NCBI RefSeq assembly: GCF_900113935.1 | Contig: NZ_FORF01000024.1 | Span: forward strand, 1 to 37,892 | From: Aquamicrobium aerolatum DSM 21857 | GTDB taxonomy: Bacteria; Pseudomonadota; Alphaproteobacteria; Rhizobiales; Rhizobiaceae | Direction: 5' to 3' | DNA: 37,892 nt | Shown: positions 1-7,998 of the stretch, piece by piece | How positions within the stretch are numbered: position 1 is the stretch's first letter | Layout of the letters: every line of letters begins with the position of its first letter | Position numbers and translations under genes: made by a program | Notes under the pieces: generated by a model | The model's database searches: none | What the model was told of the DNA's origin: nothing | Seen by the model: the letters and a program-made list of their open reading frames with translations, nothing else

Positions 1-658
1 CAAGGTCGGACGAGACGTATGAGGGGCCATTGTCAGAGAGCAACCGCGGTCGCTGCGCAACCTTTGCGCTGTCACAGCCGGACGCTTGCAGGGCCATGGT
101 CAGCGTGTCGGTGACATCTCCCGCCTTCATCGTGGTGCATAGCTTCCAGGCGATGATGTATCGTGAGAAGTCGTCGAGCACAGTCGACAGATAGAACCAG
201 CCCCAGCCGATGACCTTGAGATAGGTAAAATCAGTCTGCCACAGTTGGTTCGGTGCTGTCGTCTTGTCATGGAACTCGTCGGCGGCCTTGATGACGATGA
301 AGGCCGGGCTGGTGATCAGATCATGCGCCTTGAGCAGGCGATAGACCGAGGATTCCGAGACGAAATAGCCCTTCGTGTCGGTGAATGTGACCGCCAGTTC
401 CCGCGGCGACAGCTCCGGCTCGTTCAGCGCCAGCTCGACGATCTGGTCACGCACCTGATCGGGGATGCGGTTCCAGACCCGGTTCGGTCGGGGCCTGCGA
501 TCGTCCAGCGCATCGACGCCGCCGGCAAGGAAGCGGTCATACCAGCGATTGAAGGTCGAGCGCGGTATGCCGAGTTTCTGCAATGTGCGCCGCGCCGACA
601 GGTGCGAGTTCTCGACCAGCCGGATGATCTCCAGCTTTTCGGATGCGGGGTATCTCAT
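1..658 (-). CDS. IS3-family transposase OrfB (DDE catalytic subunit), 3' truncated by window edge
   Basis: This is the catalytic part of an IS3 transposase. Translated by hand from the ATG at 658, the frame stays open to the window edge (about 219 residues). It begins MRYPASEKLEIIRLVENSHL, a helix-turn-helix region, and then carries the integrase core. The first catalytic Asp is in WQTDFTYLKV and the second in LLSDNGPSYVSSDL. The third residue (Glu) lies beyond the window. Its ATG overlaps the orfA stop as ATGA. It is in the -1 frame relative to orfA, so it can also be made as an OrfAB fusion by frameshifting. Whether the element is intact cannot be judged. Confidence 0.88.
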   Translation of the reverse strand, partial: MRYPASEKLEIIRLVENSHLSARRTLQKLGIPRSTFNRWYDRFLAGGVDALDDRRPRPNRVWNRIPDQVRDQIVELALNEPELSPRELAVTFTDTKGYFVSESSVYRLLKAHDLITSPAFIVIKAADEFHDKTTAPNQLWQTDFTYLKVIGWGWFYLSTVLDDFSRYIIAWKLCTTMKAGDVTDTLTMALQASGCDSAKVAQRPRLLSDNGPSYVSSDL

Positions 659-1029
659 TCGTCGTCGCCCCCATCCGCGATCATGCTTTTTTTAAACAGC
701 CGCAGTTCCAGCGCCTGCTCGGCGACGACTTCCTTGAGATCGCGTGCCTCTTTGCGCAGCACCTTTACTTCGTCACTGGTGGCGGCACGTGCTGTGTCGC
801 CGGCAAGCCGCTTCTTGCCAGCCTCCAGGAATTCCTTCGACCAATTGTAATAAAGGCTCTCGGCAATCCCCTCACGCCGGCACAGCGCGGCGATCGACTC
901 CTCACCACGCAATCCCTCCAGCACAATGCGGATCTTCTCTTCCGCACCATATTGCTTGCGGGTTGCACGGCGGATGTCCTTGATGACCTGCTGCGCAGGC
1001 GCTTTCCCTGTCCCGGATTTCTGTCTCAT
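655..1029 (-). CDS. IS3-family transposase OrfA (helix-turn-helix, DNA binding)
   Basis: A 124-residue protein typical of IS3 OrfA. It has an N-terminal HTH_Tnp_1 region (YGAEEKIRIVLEGLRGEESI, then the recognition helix around LCRREGIAESLYYNWSKEFL). A leucine-rich coiled coil (VKVLRKEARDLKEVVAEQAL) follows and would mediate dimerisation with OrfAB. OrfA recognises the element ends. The gene ends in an ATGA overlap with orfB, and the slippery tract lies about ten codons before the stop. No disruption is visible. Confidence 0.92.
   Translation of the reverse strand: MRQKSGTGKAPAQQVIKDIRRATRKQYGAEEKIRIVLEGLRGEESIAALCRREGIAESLYYNWSKEFLEAGKKRLAGDTARAATSDEVKVLRKEARDLKEVVAEQALELRLFKKSMIADGGDDE
686..693 (-). 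other. Programmed -1 frameshift slippery site of the IS3 transposase
   Basis: On the minus strand the end of orfA reads CTG TTT AAA AAA AGC. It contains seven A followed by G, the A-AAA-AAG type of heptamer used by IS3 elements. After a -1 slip the frame stays open (AAG CAT GAT CGC GGA TGG and so on) and enters orfB. That would give the OrfAB fusion transposase. The role is known for the family; frameshifting here is inferred. Confidence 0.65.
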
Positions 1030-1098
1030 CTTCGCTCCTTTTGAAAGGCTACGATGAACCAGAAATCCTCCGTTCTCAGTTAAGCCAGTTTGGTACCA

Positions 1099-2337
1099 TC
1101 AGCGCTGACGCCGGACAGTTGGTTCGAATGATTGATAGGTTTTTAAACCGCTGATCGCACCGTCCATGAAACGCGGTGTTCCAACAGAGCCCTTCAACCA
1201 ACAATCGGCTCGGCTTTTCACGTAGGTGAATGCGATGCACTGAATGTTGGCCGCGCAAGCTAAACGGCATTGCTGGGCGGTTTTTGAGTGCGCATGTGGC
1301 CGTGATGACAGATCGCCGCCTGGCAGATCGACCTGCTCGTATACTCCCTTGTTTGGGTCGATAACCCCTATCGAGAAAACTCTTGGCTCTTGGTCATTCG
1401 CTCGAAGGAGTTCGCCCGAGATCGCGACGACATTGCCGTCCCTTGCGCCCCGTTGCTCCTTCAAGAAGCAGTTTGGGCCCCTTACGATGCGCTCATCGGT
1501 GTTGTAGGTGAATGCCTTACACTGCCCGGCGAGCTTGAAGCACTCTAACGCACAGGATGAAGCATCACTAACGCGAGCAGTGCCGATATCGGCTCCAAAG
1601 AAGTCGAGCCCTTGATAAACAGCGAGCCTATTTGATCTTCTCGCATATCCTTCGATTGCAGAGAGCCCTTTGATCACCCTCGAATCTCGCTCAATGCTAG
1701 GAAGGCTTGCTGTCTCCCTCATTGACATGCGGCTGACCTGTTCTGTTGTGTCAGTTGCATTATTCGTCAAGCTGGACTCCTGTTGAACGTCTCCCCGCCG
1801 TCGATTGATCCCAATGCGCGCGATGTCCTCGCTAGAGAAAACATACATATCTTTGGGTGGTGTCTTGAACATGATGGTAAGAACCTCAATCGGCGTATTG
1901 AACCGATTGAGCACATCGAGAATATCTGAAATCGAATTTTGAGCGCTGATCAAGTTGCCGGTGTCGTTCGATATTTGGTGCACGCCGAGCTCACCGTCTG
2001 CCTGGCGCTCATGACCTGCCAAGAAGATCAACGAGCAAGCAGAATAGCAATTTGAGCCACGTGGAATGATTGTCGATAGCTTTTTGCTATGCACGTCGTC
2101 CGCAATGAGCAATGCCATTGCGACCAGGCCGCCACCACTATTGAGAACGAGAAGTTCAGCCTCCGGCGCTGCCTTAAGTGCGCGTCGAAAATCTAGCGCT
2201 GATCCTGCATCAATATCTCCGTCAAGACGTATAACGCCATTCTTGGCATCTGCAGAAAAAGCACCAAAGCTCTGAGCTTTGGCGTCCGGCGTTGCTGCAC
2301 ACAGAAGAAACAAAAACATACAGCCAATGAAACGCAC
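1099..2337 (-). CDS. Secreted ClpP-like protein with two PAN/apple domains; 3' end overwritten by IS
   Basis: About 412 residues from a GTG at 2337, chosen because AAGGGG lies seven bases upstream and the product then begins with an Arg followed by a hydrophobic signal peptide ending near DAKAQS. An in-frame GTG at 2376 gives 425 residues but has no Shine-Dalgarno. The N-terminal half resembles the periplasmic ClpP-like (SDH-fold) family: a GDID start, LVLNSGGGLVAMALLIADDV and a Ser in GSNCYSACSLIFLAG. Two cysteine-rich PAN-like domains follow, near ALECFKLAGQCKAFTYN and CRLACAANIQCIAFTYVK. PAN domains bind protein or carbohydrate. The final VRRQR and the stop are encoded by the apparent IS end, so the native C-terminus is probably lost. 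Substrate and role are unknown. Confidence 0.72.
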   Translation of the reverse strand: MRFIGCMFLFLLCAATPDAKAQSFGAFSADAKNGVIRLDGDIDAGSALDFRRALKAAPEAELLVLNSGGGLVAMALLIADDVHSKKLSTIIPRGSNCYSACSLIFLAGHERQADGELGVHQISNDTGNLISAQNSISDILDVLNRFNTPIEVLTIMFKTPPKDMYVFSSEDIARIGINRRRGDVQQESSLTNNATDTTEQVSRMSMRETASLPSIERDSRVIKGLSAIEGYARRSNRLAVYQGLDFFGADIGTARVSDASSCALECFKLAGQCKAFTYNTDERIVRGPNCFLKEQRGARDGNVVAISGELLRANDQEPRVFSIGVIDPNKGVYEQVDLPGGDLSSRPHAHSKTAQQCRLACAANIQCIAFTYVKSRADCWLKGSVGTPRFMDGAISGLKTYQSFEPTVRRQR

Positions 2338-2481
2338 GGCGAGACCCCTTACCAAACTCGATATTAATGGAGCCACATGCGAGCGTCAGTTGCAAGGCTA
2401 GCTGGATTGTGCCGGGATAGTCCTTGGCTCCCCTACTGGGGTGCCCTACGCGAGACCATCAACACCCGTTGGAGGTCTCAC

Positions 2482-2691
2482 ATGGCAACGATCCGGAAGC
2501 TCAGAGGGCGCTGGCAGGCGCAGGTGCGTCGTCGAGGAATGAAGCCACGCGCAAAGAGCTTCGACAGCAAGCTCGAGGCTGAAAAGTGGGCGCGTGATCT
2601 CGAAGCCCAGGTCGATCGTTTCGGTTCTGCGCCAGACATCAAGATGCTCGAGACAACGACGCTTGGAGCCTTCCTTGAGCATGGTTCGTGA
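2482..2691 (+). pseudogene. Truncated tyrosine-recombinase (phage-type) integrase, N-terminal fragment
   Basis: The ATG at 2482 follows a strong Shine-Dalgarno (GGAGG in TTGGAGGTCTCAC). The 69 residues, beginning MATIRKLRGRWQAQVRRRG, match the N-terminal arm-binding region of prophage or island integrases (short beta strands followed by KSFDSKLEAEKWARDLEAQV). The frame stops after TTLGAFLEHGS, where family members enter the core-binding SAM-like domain. The catalytic domain with R, H, R and Y is absent. It is therefore a remnant marking a former integrative element. The longer open frame from 2377 has no Shine-Dalgarno and no family match upstream of 2482. Confidence 0.7.
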
Positions 2692-2749
2692 TCACAAGCC
2701 ATTTGCATGGTTTGATAAGCAGCGCGCGTCGGTAGACGCAGAGCGTCGC

Positions 2750-3130
2750 CTAGGTTTCGGCGTCGAGGTGAAGCTTGTGGACGATGCGATGTACCACTGG
2801 CGCAAAAATGACGCTGAAGGCGGCAAGGAAGAACAGGCTCGCATAGAGCCCGAACAAGGCGACAAACACCCGACCGGCATAGGTTTCAGGTAACTGAATG
2901 AGCCCCAACCCTGCAAGAATGTGGGCGGAATGCAGCATCGCGTCTTCAAGCGTGTAGTTTTCGAACGCAAGAAAGCCGAGCGCACCGACAATCACCGAGG
3001 TGGCCAGGAGAAGAACGACGTAAAGGGCGTGCTTGCATAGCCGCCAGATAAAGCGTTCGCTCGAGATCAGGCGATCGGAAATCTTTTCATACATGCCTGC
3101 GATCAATAGCTCAGCCGCGCGATATGACAA
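2750..3130 (-). CDS. Small integral membrane protein, ion-channel-like conserved family
   Basis: Up to 126 residues with three hydrophobic stretches: HALYVVLLLATSVIVGALGFLAF, a shorter amphipathic segment around MLHSAHILAGLGLIQLP, and VFVALFGLYASLFFLAAFSVIF. It ends FAPVVHRIVHKLHLDAET. The layout (helix, re-entrant-like loop, helix, then a histidine-rich tail) resembles a conserved hypothetical family sometimes annotated as potassium-channel-like. No canonical TVGYG selectivity filter is present. The start is uncertain: TTG at 3130 or ATG at 3094, neither with a strong Shine-Dalgarno. It is divergent from the nuclease gene at 3227. Transport function is not demonstrated by the sequence. Confidence 0.65.
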   Translation of the reverse strand: MSYRAAELLIAGMYEKISDRLISSERFIWRLCKHALYVVLLLATSVIVGALGFLAFENYTLEDAMLHSAHILAGLGLIQLPETYAGRVFVALFGLYASLFFLAAFSVIFAPVVHRIVHKLHLDAET

Positions 3131-3226
3131 GTCTTCTGCGGATAGGCTCTGGCTCGCCTCGTCGGTCAGATCGGGCTATAGCAGATGTCCGCCCTCCGGT
3201 TGTTTCTCCCAAGCCCTTTGTGAGCC

Positions 3227-4351
3227 ATGTTTCGTTTTATCCATTCGAGCGACCTGCACCTAGGCAAGCGGTTCGGCAATTTTGCTGGTGATCTGCCTGC
3301 CAGGTTACGCGAAGCGCGGCATGCTGTGATCGCGCGTCTCGCCGCGCATGCGCGCGAAAATGGCGTTCAGACGGTTCTTCTGGCCGGCGACACCTTCGAT
3401 ACAGAGACGCCCGCGCCCGATATTCGCAGGCAGGCGCTGTCCGAGATGGGCCACCATGCGCCGATCCGCTGGGTGATCCTGCCAGGAAATCACGACTCGC
3501 TGCAGGCGACACAACTCTGGTCGACGCTTAAGGAGGAGGCGCCCGCCAATGTCGTGCTGGCCACAGAGGCAAGCATGATAGATCTTTCGCCTGATGTCGT
3601 CCTGCTGCCAGCGCCCTGCACGACGCGTCGTCCCGGTCGTGACGTAACTGCGTGGATGGACAATGCCGCAAGTGGTGACGGCGTCCTGCGCATCGGGCTC
3701 GGTCATGGCGCAATCCGCAGTTTTTCTGAGGAGGCGTCGGTGCTCGACGTCATCGATCCAAACCGAGCGCAAATGGCGGGACTTGACTATCTGGCGCTTG
3801 GCGACTGGCACGGCGCGCTGGAGATCGACCCGCGGACCCGCTATAGCGGCGCTCCCGAACCTGACCGTTTCAAGCATGAGCGACCGGGTGAAGCTTTGCT
3901 GGTAACGCTTGAGGGCCGAGGTGCGTTGCCGCAGATCAAAAGTCTGCCAACTGCAAGCTTCACCTGGAGGATGCTGGATCTGCATCTTCTTGGACAGCAA
4001 GATCCGCAGGATGTGCTTGAAGGGGCGTTGCCCGAGTTGAGGGAACGTCGCAAGACGCTGCTGCGCGTGATGGCAAGCGGCCGCCTGCATCTTGAGCAGC
4101 GCGCCGCGCTGATGCAGGCAATCGATGCAGCAGTTCCTGATTTCGCGTTCCTGGAACTGGATGAGGACCAGCTGGTCACTGAATGCGTTGCTGACGACCT
4201 CGACCAGATCGATGCGTCTGGCGCGTTGCGGGAAGCGGCGGACGCGCTTTTTGCGGAAGCTGCCAATGAGAGCCTTTCACCTGATGAGCGTGACATTGCG
4301 CGTGGGGCACTTGCGCGGCTCTATACCTATGCGCAGCAGGTGACAGCATGA
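3227..4351 (+). CDS. SbcD/Mre11-like DNA repair nuclease (YhaO type metallophosphoesterase)
   Basis: A 374-residue calcineurin-like metallophosphoesterase. The metal-binding motifs appear in order: SSDLHLGKRFG near residue 7, LLAGDTFDTETP near 51, VILPGNHDSL near 83, GLGHGAIRS near 159 and LGDWHGALEI near 191. This is the Mre11/SbcD/YhaO set coordinating two Mn ions for exo- and endonuclease activity on DNA ends. The C-terminal part would form the capping domain and contact the partner ATPase. The stop overlaps the start of the Rad50-like gene by four bases (ATGA), so the two are almost certainly co-translated and form a complex. The closest relatives appear to be the YhaO branch rather than classical SbcD; that assignment needs a phylogeny. 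Confidence 0.88.
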   Translation: MFRFIHSSDLHLGKRFGNFAGDLPARLREARHAVIARLAAHARENGVQTVLLAGDTFDTETPAPDIRRQALSEMGHHAPIRWVILPGNHDSLQATQLWSTLKEEAPANVVLATEASMIDLSPDVVLLPAPCTTRRPGRDVTAWMDNAASGDGVLRIGLGHGAIRSFSEEASVLDVIDPNRAQMAGLDYLALGDWHGALEIDPRTRYSGAPEPDRFKHERPGEALLVTLEGRGALPQIKSLPTASFTWRMLDLHLLGQQDPQDVLEGALPELRERRKTLLRVMASGRLHLEQRAALMQAIDAAVPDFAFLELDEDQLVTECVADDLDQIDASGALREAADALFAEAANESLSPDERDIARGALARLYTYAQQVTA

Positions 4352-6975
4352 AGATTTCGGCGCTGCGTCTCTTCAACGTCAAGCGCTTTGCCAATCGCGG
4401 TGTTGCGATCGAAGGCATCGGCGATGGTGTCAACGTGTTGTGCGCGGCAAACGAGTTTGGCAAATCGACCAGCTTCGAAGCGCTTCATGCCCTGTTCTTT
4501 CAGCGCCATTCGGGCATGCCCGATGCTGTCCGCAAATTGCGTCCTTACAGCGGCGGCAACCCAATGGTGGAAGCGGACATCACGACTGCAAAGGGCCAGT
4601 TTCGGCTCGCCAAACAATTTTACAGTGGCGGATGGGCGCGCATCACCGATCTACAACATGGAAACATCATCGCGCAGGCCGACGAGGCGGAGCATTTCAT
4701 CGCCAATCTCGTCAAGGGTGGCACCGCCGGTCCTGCCGGATTGTTATGGGTGAGGCAGGGCCTTACCGGGATCGAAAAGCGCAGCAACGCCGAGGAGGAG
4801 GGCGAGAAGCAGGTGCGCCGGAGCTTGCTGGAATCGGTTCAGGGCGAGGTCGAAGCGATCACTGGTGGCCGTCGCATGGCGGAGATCATGACATCGGTCA
4901 CTCAGGAGCTCGAGAAGCTGGTTTCCAAGCGTGGTCCGCGGGCAGGAGGTCGCTATGCGCTGGCGCTCGAGGAAAAAGACCGGCTGAGGGAAGCCGAGAC
5001 GAAGCTTGCCGATGAGGTCGGCCGTTTGCGCGCGGCTCTGGATCAGCGCACGGCCGCCATGCGCAGATTGTCCGAGCTGGACCATGCAGAGGAGAGACAG
5101 GCCCGCCGTCTGGCTCGCGAGAACGCGCAGAAAGCTCTCGACAGGGCGAAAGCGCATGGTGAGAAAATGAGGGCGGCGGAGGCCGAACTCCAACTGGTTC
5201 GTGAACAGCGGAAAGCCGCTGAAGCGAGCTTGTCCAGCTTTGATGAAGCTCTGGCGCGCGCAAACACACTGGCCGGCCGATTGCAGGCCAAGCAGCAGAA
5301 GTTGAGCCAGGTTGCAGATGAGCGGCGTGCAGCTTCCGTTGAGGTGGATGTGACGCGGGCAGATCTTGACGCTGCCGAAGTGGCGGAGAAGGAGGCGCGC
5401 GATCTGCTGACCAGGCTTGAGGCTGGTCTGAGGGCGAGAGCAGCATCACAACTCAAGGCTGAGTTGGAGCACAAGCTGGACCATGCCGAAAAAATGCGGC
5501 TTGAGATCGAGCAAGGCGAGGCGAGGCGGGACACGTTGCGCATTCGTCAGGAAGACGTCGACGCCTTGCAGAAGCTCGAGATCGAGATCGCGCAATTGCG
5601 AGCGGTCGAAGAAGCAGGAAAGCCGTCAGTGTCGATCTCTTATCATTCAGAGTCTGCCGTGCGTGTATCGCTGGACGAGCAAACCCTGGAAGACGGGAGC
5701 GAGCAGAGTTACGAGGAGACGGCGCGTCTTTCCATTCCGGGTGTGGCGATGATCACGCTGAGATCCAGCCAGTCGTCGCAAGTCGGCGCGCGCCTTCGAA
5801 AACTTGAAGAAAATCGAAGCAACCTGCTGAACAGGATGGGCGCGACGGGGCTGGCTCAGGCGCGGGAAACGCAGGCGCGCGGTCAGGAGCTTGATGCCGG
5901 GCTGCGTGAGTTGAAAGCGCGTTTTTCGCTGGTGGCACCAGAGGGGCTGGCCAAGCTTCGCCAAGCGCTTGCGGCGTGCGAGGTTGAAGACAAAGGAGAG
6001 CTTTTGGAGCTGAAAGCTGATCCGGAGCAGTTGCGGACAGAAGTTTCGCTCGCGCAGCAAAAACGCGAACTTGCCAGACAGAGGCAGCGAGAAGTCGAGC
6101 CGCGCCGCGCGCAAGCAGATGAGGCGTTTGTCGCTGTCCAGATGGCAATTGCAGCCTTGCAGGCGGAAAAGGCACAGATCGACGCAATTCTCGGCACTGC
6201 GCAAGAGGAGTGGGAGACCCGCCGCGCGACACTTGCGGCAACACGCGCTGCGTTGGAGGCGCGGCACGAACACGCGCAGAGCTTGGTGGACAGTCTTTGT
6301 GCTGATGCAGTGGACCTTGAAGCCGCGATGGCTGCGTCGAACCGTGCCTGTTCAGTAGAAGAGGCTGCCGACAAGGAAATTGCCGCTTTGCGCGAAAGGC
6401 TGGCTGGTCTGAACGCGCAGATCCGTGCCGGGTCCGATGAGGCCGTCGAGGAGGAGTGGCAAGAAACGCGTGAAGCTCTGGAGCTTGCCCAAGCACGCGT
6501 CACGGCTTTCGAAAAGGAGATCGCAGTCTTGCAGAAGCTTGGTGCCGCCTTGGAGACGGCTCGCGCGCAGGCACGCGAACTCTATCTCAAGCCGGTGGTC
6601 AACGAGCTGAAGCCATTGCTGTCATTGTTGTTCGATGACGTCGCGATCAGTTTCGACGACAAGTCGCTGTTGCCGGAAAAAATCATCCGCAGCGGTCAGG
6701 AGGAGGATGTCGAGCGTCTCAGTGGCGGGATGCGGGAGCAATTATCGGTTCTGACGCGTCTGGCCTTTGCCCGTCTGCTCGCGCGTGATGGACGCCCTGC
6801 GCCTGTCGTTCTTGACGATGCCTTGGTCTATTCTGACGATGACCGCATCGAAAAGATGTTTGATGCTCTGCATCGTCAGGCGCGCGACCAGCAAATCATC
6901 GTGTTTTCCTGCCGCCAGAGGGCCTTCCAGAAGCTGGGAGGAAATGTTCTGGAAATGATCGATTGGCAGCCGTGA
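4348..6975 (+). CDS. Rad50/SbcC-like coiled-coil ATPase (YhaN type) without zinc hook
   Basis: An 875-residue SMC/Rad50-like ATPase that would partner the upstream nuclease in DNA end processing. The N-terminal lobe has a P-loop, LCAANEFGKSTSFEAL near residue 30; the usual first Gly of GxNExGKST is Ala. Long heptad-rich coiled coils occupy roughly residues 180-420 and 480-720. The C-terminal lobe has the ABC signature RLSGGMREQLSVLTRLAFAR near 790 and Walker B APVVLDDALVYSDDD. Rad50/SbcC usually have a CxxC zinc hook at the coil apex. None is present here. A beta-rich, non-coiled insert (about residues 424-473, around KPSVSISYHSESAVRVSL) sits there instead. The length is shorter than SbcC (about 1050) and nearer YhaN. 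The start ATG overlaps the nuclease stop. Confidence 0.87.
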   Translation: MKISALRLFNVKRFANRGVAIEGIGDGVNVLCAANEFGKSTSFEALHALFFQRHSGMPDAVRKLRPYSGGNPMVEADITTAKGQFRLAKQFYSGGWARITDLQHGNIIAQADEAEHFIANLVKGGTAGPAGLLWVRQGLTGIEKRSNAEEEGEKQVRRSLLESVQGEVEAITGGRRMAEIMTSVTQELEKLVSKRGPRAGGRYALALEEKDRLREAETKLADEVGRLRAALDQRTAAMRRLSELDHAEERQARRLARENAQKALDRAKAHGEKMRAAEAELQLVREQRKAAEASLSSFDEALARANTLAGRLQAKQQKLSQVADERRAASVEVDVTRADLDAAEVAEKEARDLLTRLEAGLRARAASQLKAELEHKLDHAEKMRLEIEQGEARRDTLRIRQEDVDALQKLEIEIAQLRAVEEAGKPSVSISYHSESAVRVSLDEQTLEDGSEQSYEETARLSIPGVAMITLRSSQSSQVGARLRKLEENRSNLLNRMGATGLAQARETQARGQELDAGLRELKARFSLVAPEGLAKLRQALAACEVEDKGELLELKADPEQLRTEVSLAQQKRELARQRQREVEPRRAQADEAFVAVQMAIAALQAEKAQIDAILGTAQEEWETRRATLAATRAALEARHEHAQSLVDSLCADAVDLEAAMAASNRACSVEEAADKEIAALRERLAGLNAQIRAGSDEAVEEEWQETREALELAQARVTAFEKEIAVLQKLGAALETARAQARELYLKPVVNELKPLLSLLFDDVAISFDDKSLLPEKIIRSGQEEDVERLSGGMREQLSVLTRLAFARLLARDGRPAPVVLDDALVYSDDDRIEKMFDALHRQARDQQIIVFSCRQRAFQKLGGNVLEMIDWQP

Positions 6976-7019
6976 AACGCGCGTAATTGCAGACGCTTCC
7001 CAAAAACATTGCATATCGA

Positions 7020-7041
7020 CGCAACTTTCATGAAGTTTGCG
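7020..7041 (+). promoter_or_regulatory. Imperfect inverted repeat upstream of the osmolyte transporter operon
   Basis: CGCAACTT and AAGTTTGCG flank TCATG, giving an eight-pair dyad with one bulged T. It lies about 40 bases upstream of the substrate-binding protein ATG. It could be a repressor site or an RNA hairpin. No known consensus was recognised and the assignment is tentative. Confidence 0.3.
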
Positions 7042-7080
7042 ACGTTAACCCTGAACTTTGACTGACAAAGTGAGGGGGCC

Positions 7081-7995
7081 ATGAGGTCGTCATCTGTATT
7101 TGCCGCTGCATTCGTGTCCTTTGCTCTGACCGCTTTCGGGACGGCCAGCGCACAGGTTGTGGTCTCTTCCAAGATTGATACCGAAGGCGGTGTTCTCGGC
7201 AATGTCATCAAGCTCGTCCTTGATCAGGACGGCATTGCGACTGCGGACCGAATCCAGTTGGGTGGGACGCCTGTTGTGAGAAATGCGATCGTCGCCGGCG
7301 AGATCGATATCTATCCTGAATATACCGGCAATGCTGCTTTCTTCTTTGACAAGGCCGACGATCCAATCTGGAAAGACGCTTCTGGCGCCTATGAGGAAGC
7401 AAAAAAGCTCGACTATGAAGCCAACAAGCTCGTATGGCTCGCGCCTTCTCCCGCCAACAACACCTGGGGTCTGGCGGTGCGGCAGGATGTTGCGGACGCC
7501 AACAAGCTGGTGACGCTGTCAGACTTCGGCGCCTACGTCGCTGGCGGTGGTGATGTCGTGCTTGCGGCCTCAGCCGAGTTCGTCAACTCGGCTGCAGCAT
7601 TGCCGGCGTTCCAGACTGCATATTCCTTTACGCTCAAGCCAGAGCAACTGATCACTTTGTCCGGCGGCGACACTGCCGCAACGATTGCGGCAGCAGCCAA
7701 TCAGACAAGTGGCGCCAATGTCGCTATGGTCTACGGGACTGATGGCGGCATCGCGCCTTCCGGGCTTGTTGTTCTGCAAGACGACAAGAGCGTGCAGCCG
7801 GTGTATCAGCCCGCGCCAGTGATCCGTGAGGAAGTGCTCGCGAAGTATCCGCAGATCGAAATGCTCCTGAAACCAGTCTTCGAGAAGCTCGATCTCACGA
7901 CATTGCAAACGCTTAACGGGAGGGTGCAGGTAAGAGGTGAGCAGCCCAGTTCCGTCGCGCGTGATTTTCTGGTCGAAAACGGCTTCCTTAAATAG
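7081..7995 (+). CDS. yehZ: Glycine betaine-type ABC transporter substrate-binding protein (OsmF/YehZ family)
   Basis: 304 residues with a Sec signal peptide (hydrophobic core to about residue 24, cleavage likely after GTASA). The mature protein starts QVVVSSKIDTEGGVLGNVIK and contains GEIDIYPEYTGNAAFF near 77. Both are hallmarks of the OpuAC/QAT-type binding domain for quaternary ammonium compounds, where aromatic residues box the trimethylammonium group. AGTGAGGGGG precedes the ATG. It is the first gene of a four-gene cluster in the same order as E. coli yehZYXW, which encodes a low-affinity glycine betaine importer. The exact ligand here (betaine, choline or another solute) is inferred from family only. 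Confidence 0.87.
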   Translation: MRSSSVFAAAFVSFALTAFGTASAQVVVSSKIDTEGGVLGNVIKLVLDQDGIATADRIQLGGTPVVRNAIVAGEIDIYPEYTGNAAFFFDKADDPIWKDASGAYEEAKKLDYEANKLVWLAPSPANNTWGLAVRQDVADANKLVTLSDFGAYVAGGGDVVLAASAEFVNSAAALPAFQTAYSFTLKPEQLITLSGGDTAATIAAAANQTSGANVAMVYGTDGGIAPSGLVVLQDDKSVQPVYQPAPVIREEVLAKYPQIEMLLKPVFEKLDLTTLQTLNGRVQVRGEQPSSVARDFLVENGFLK

Positions 7996-7998
7996 GCG

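Larger units (their letters stand above)
1..1117 (-). mobile_element. IS3-family insertion sequence, partial (upstream end inside, other end beyond the window)
   Basis: This is the upstream part of an IS3-family element reading leftwards. It contains orfA, a slippery A7 tract and orfB, which runs off the left edge. The likely outer end is at 1117: read on the minus strand the element would begin TGTCCGGCGTCAGCG, and IS3 ends usually begin TG. The second inverted repeat and any target duplication are outside the window, so the boundary is inferred. The last five codons and the stop of the neighbouring secreted protein lie inside this proposed end. Confidence 0.8.

Noticed and set aside
4898-6503. 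Several 150-250-codon minus-strand frames opposite the Rad50-like gene
   Set aside because: They are antisense shadows, rich in Arg/Ser/Ala, overlapping a gene with clear P-loop, signature and Walker B motifs.
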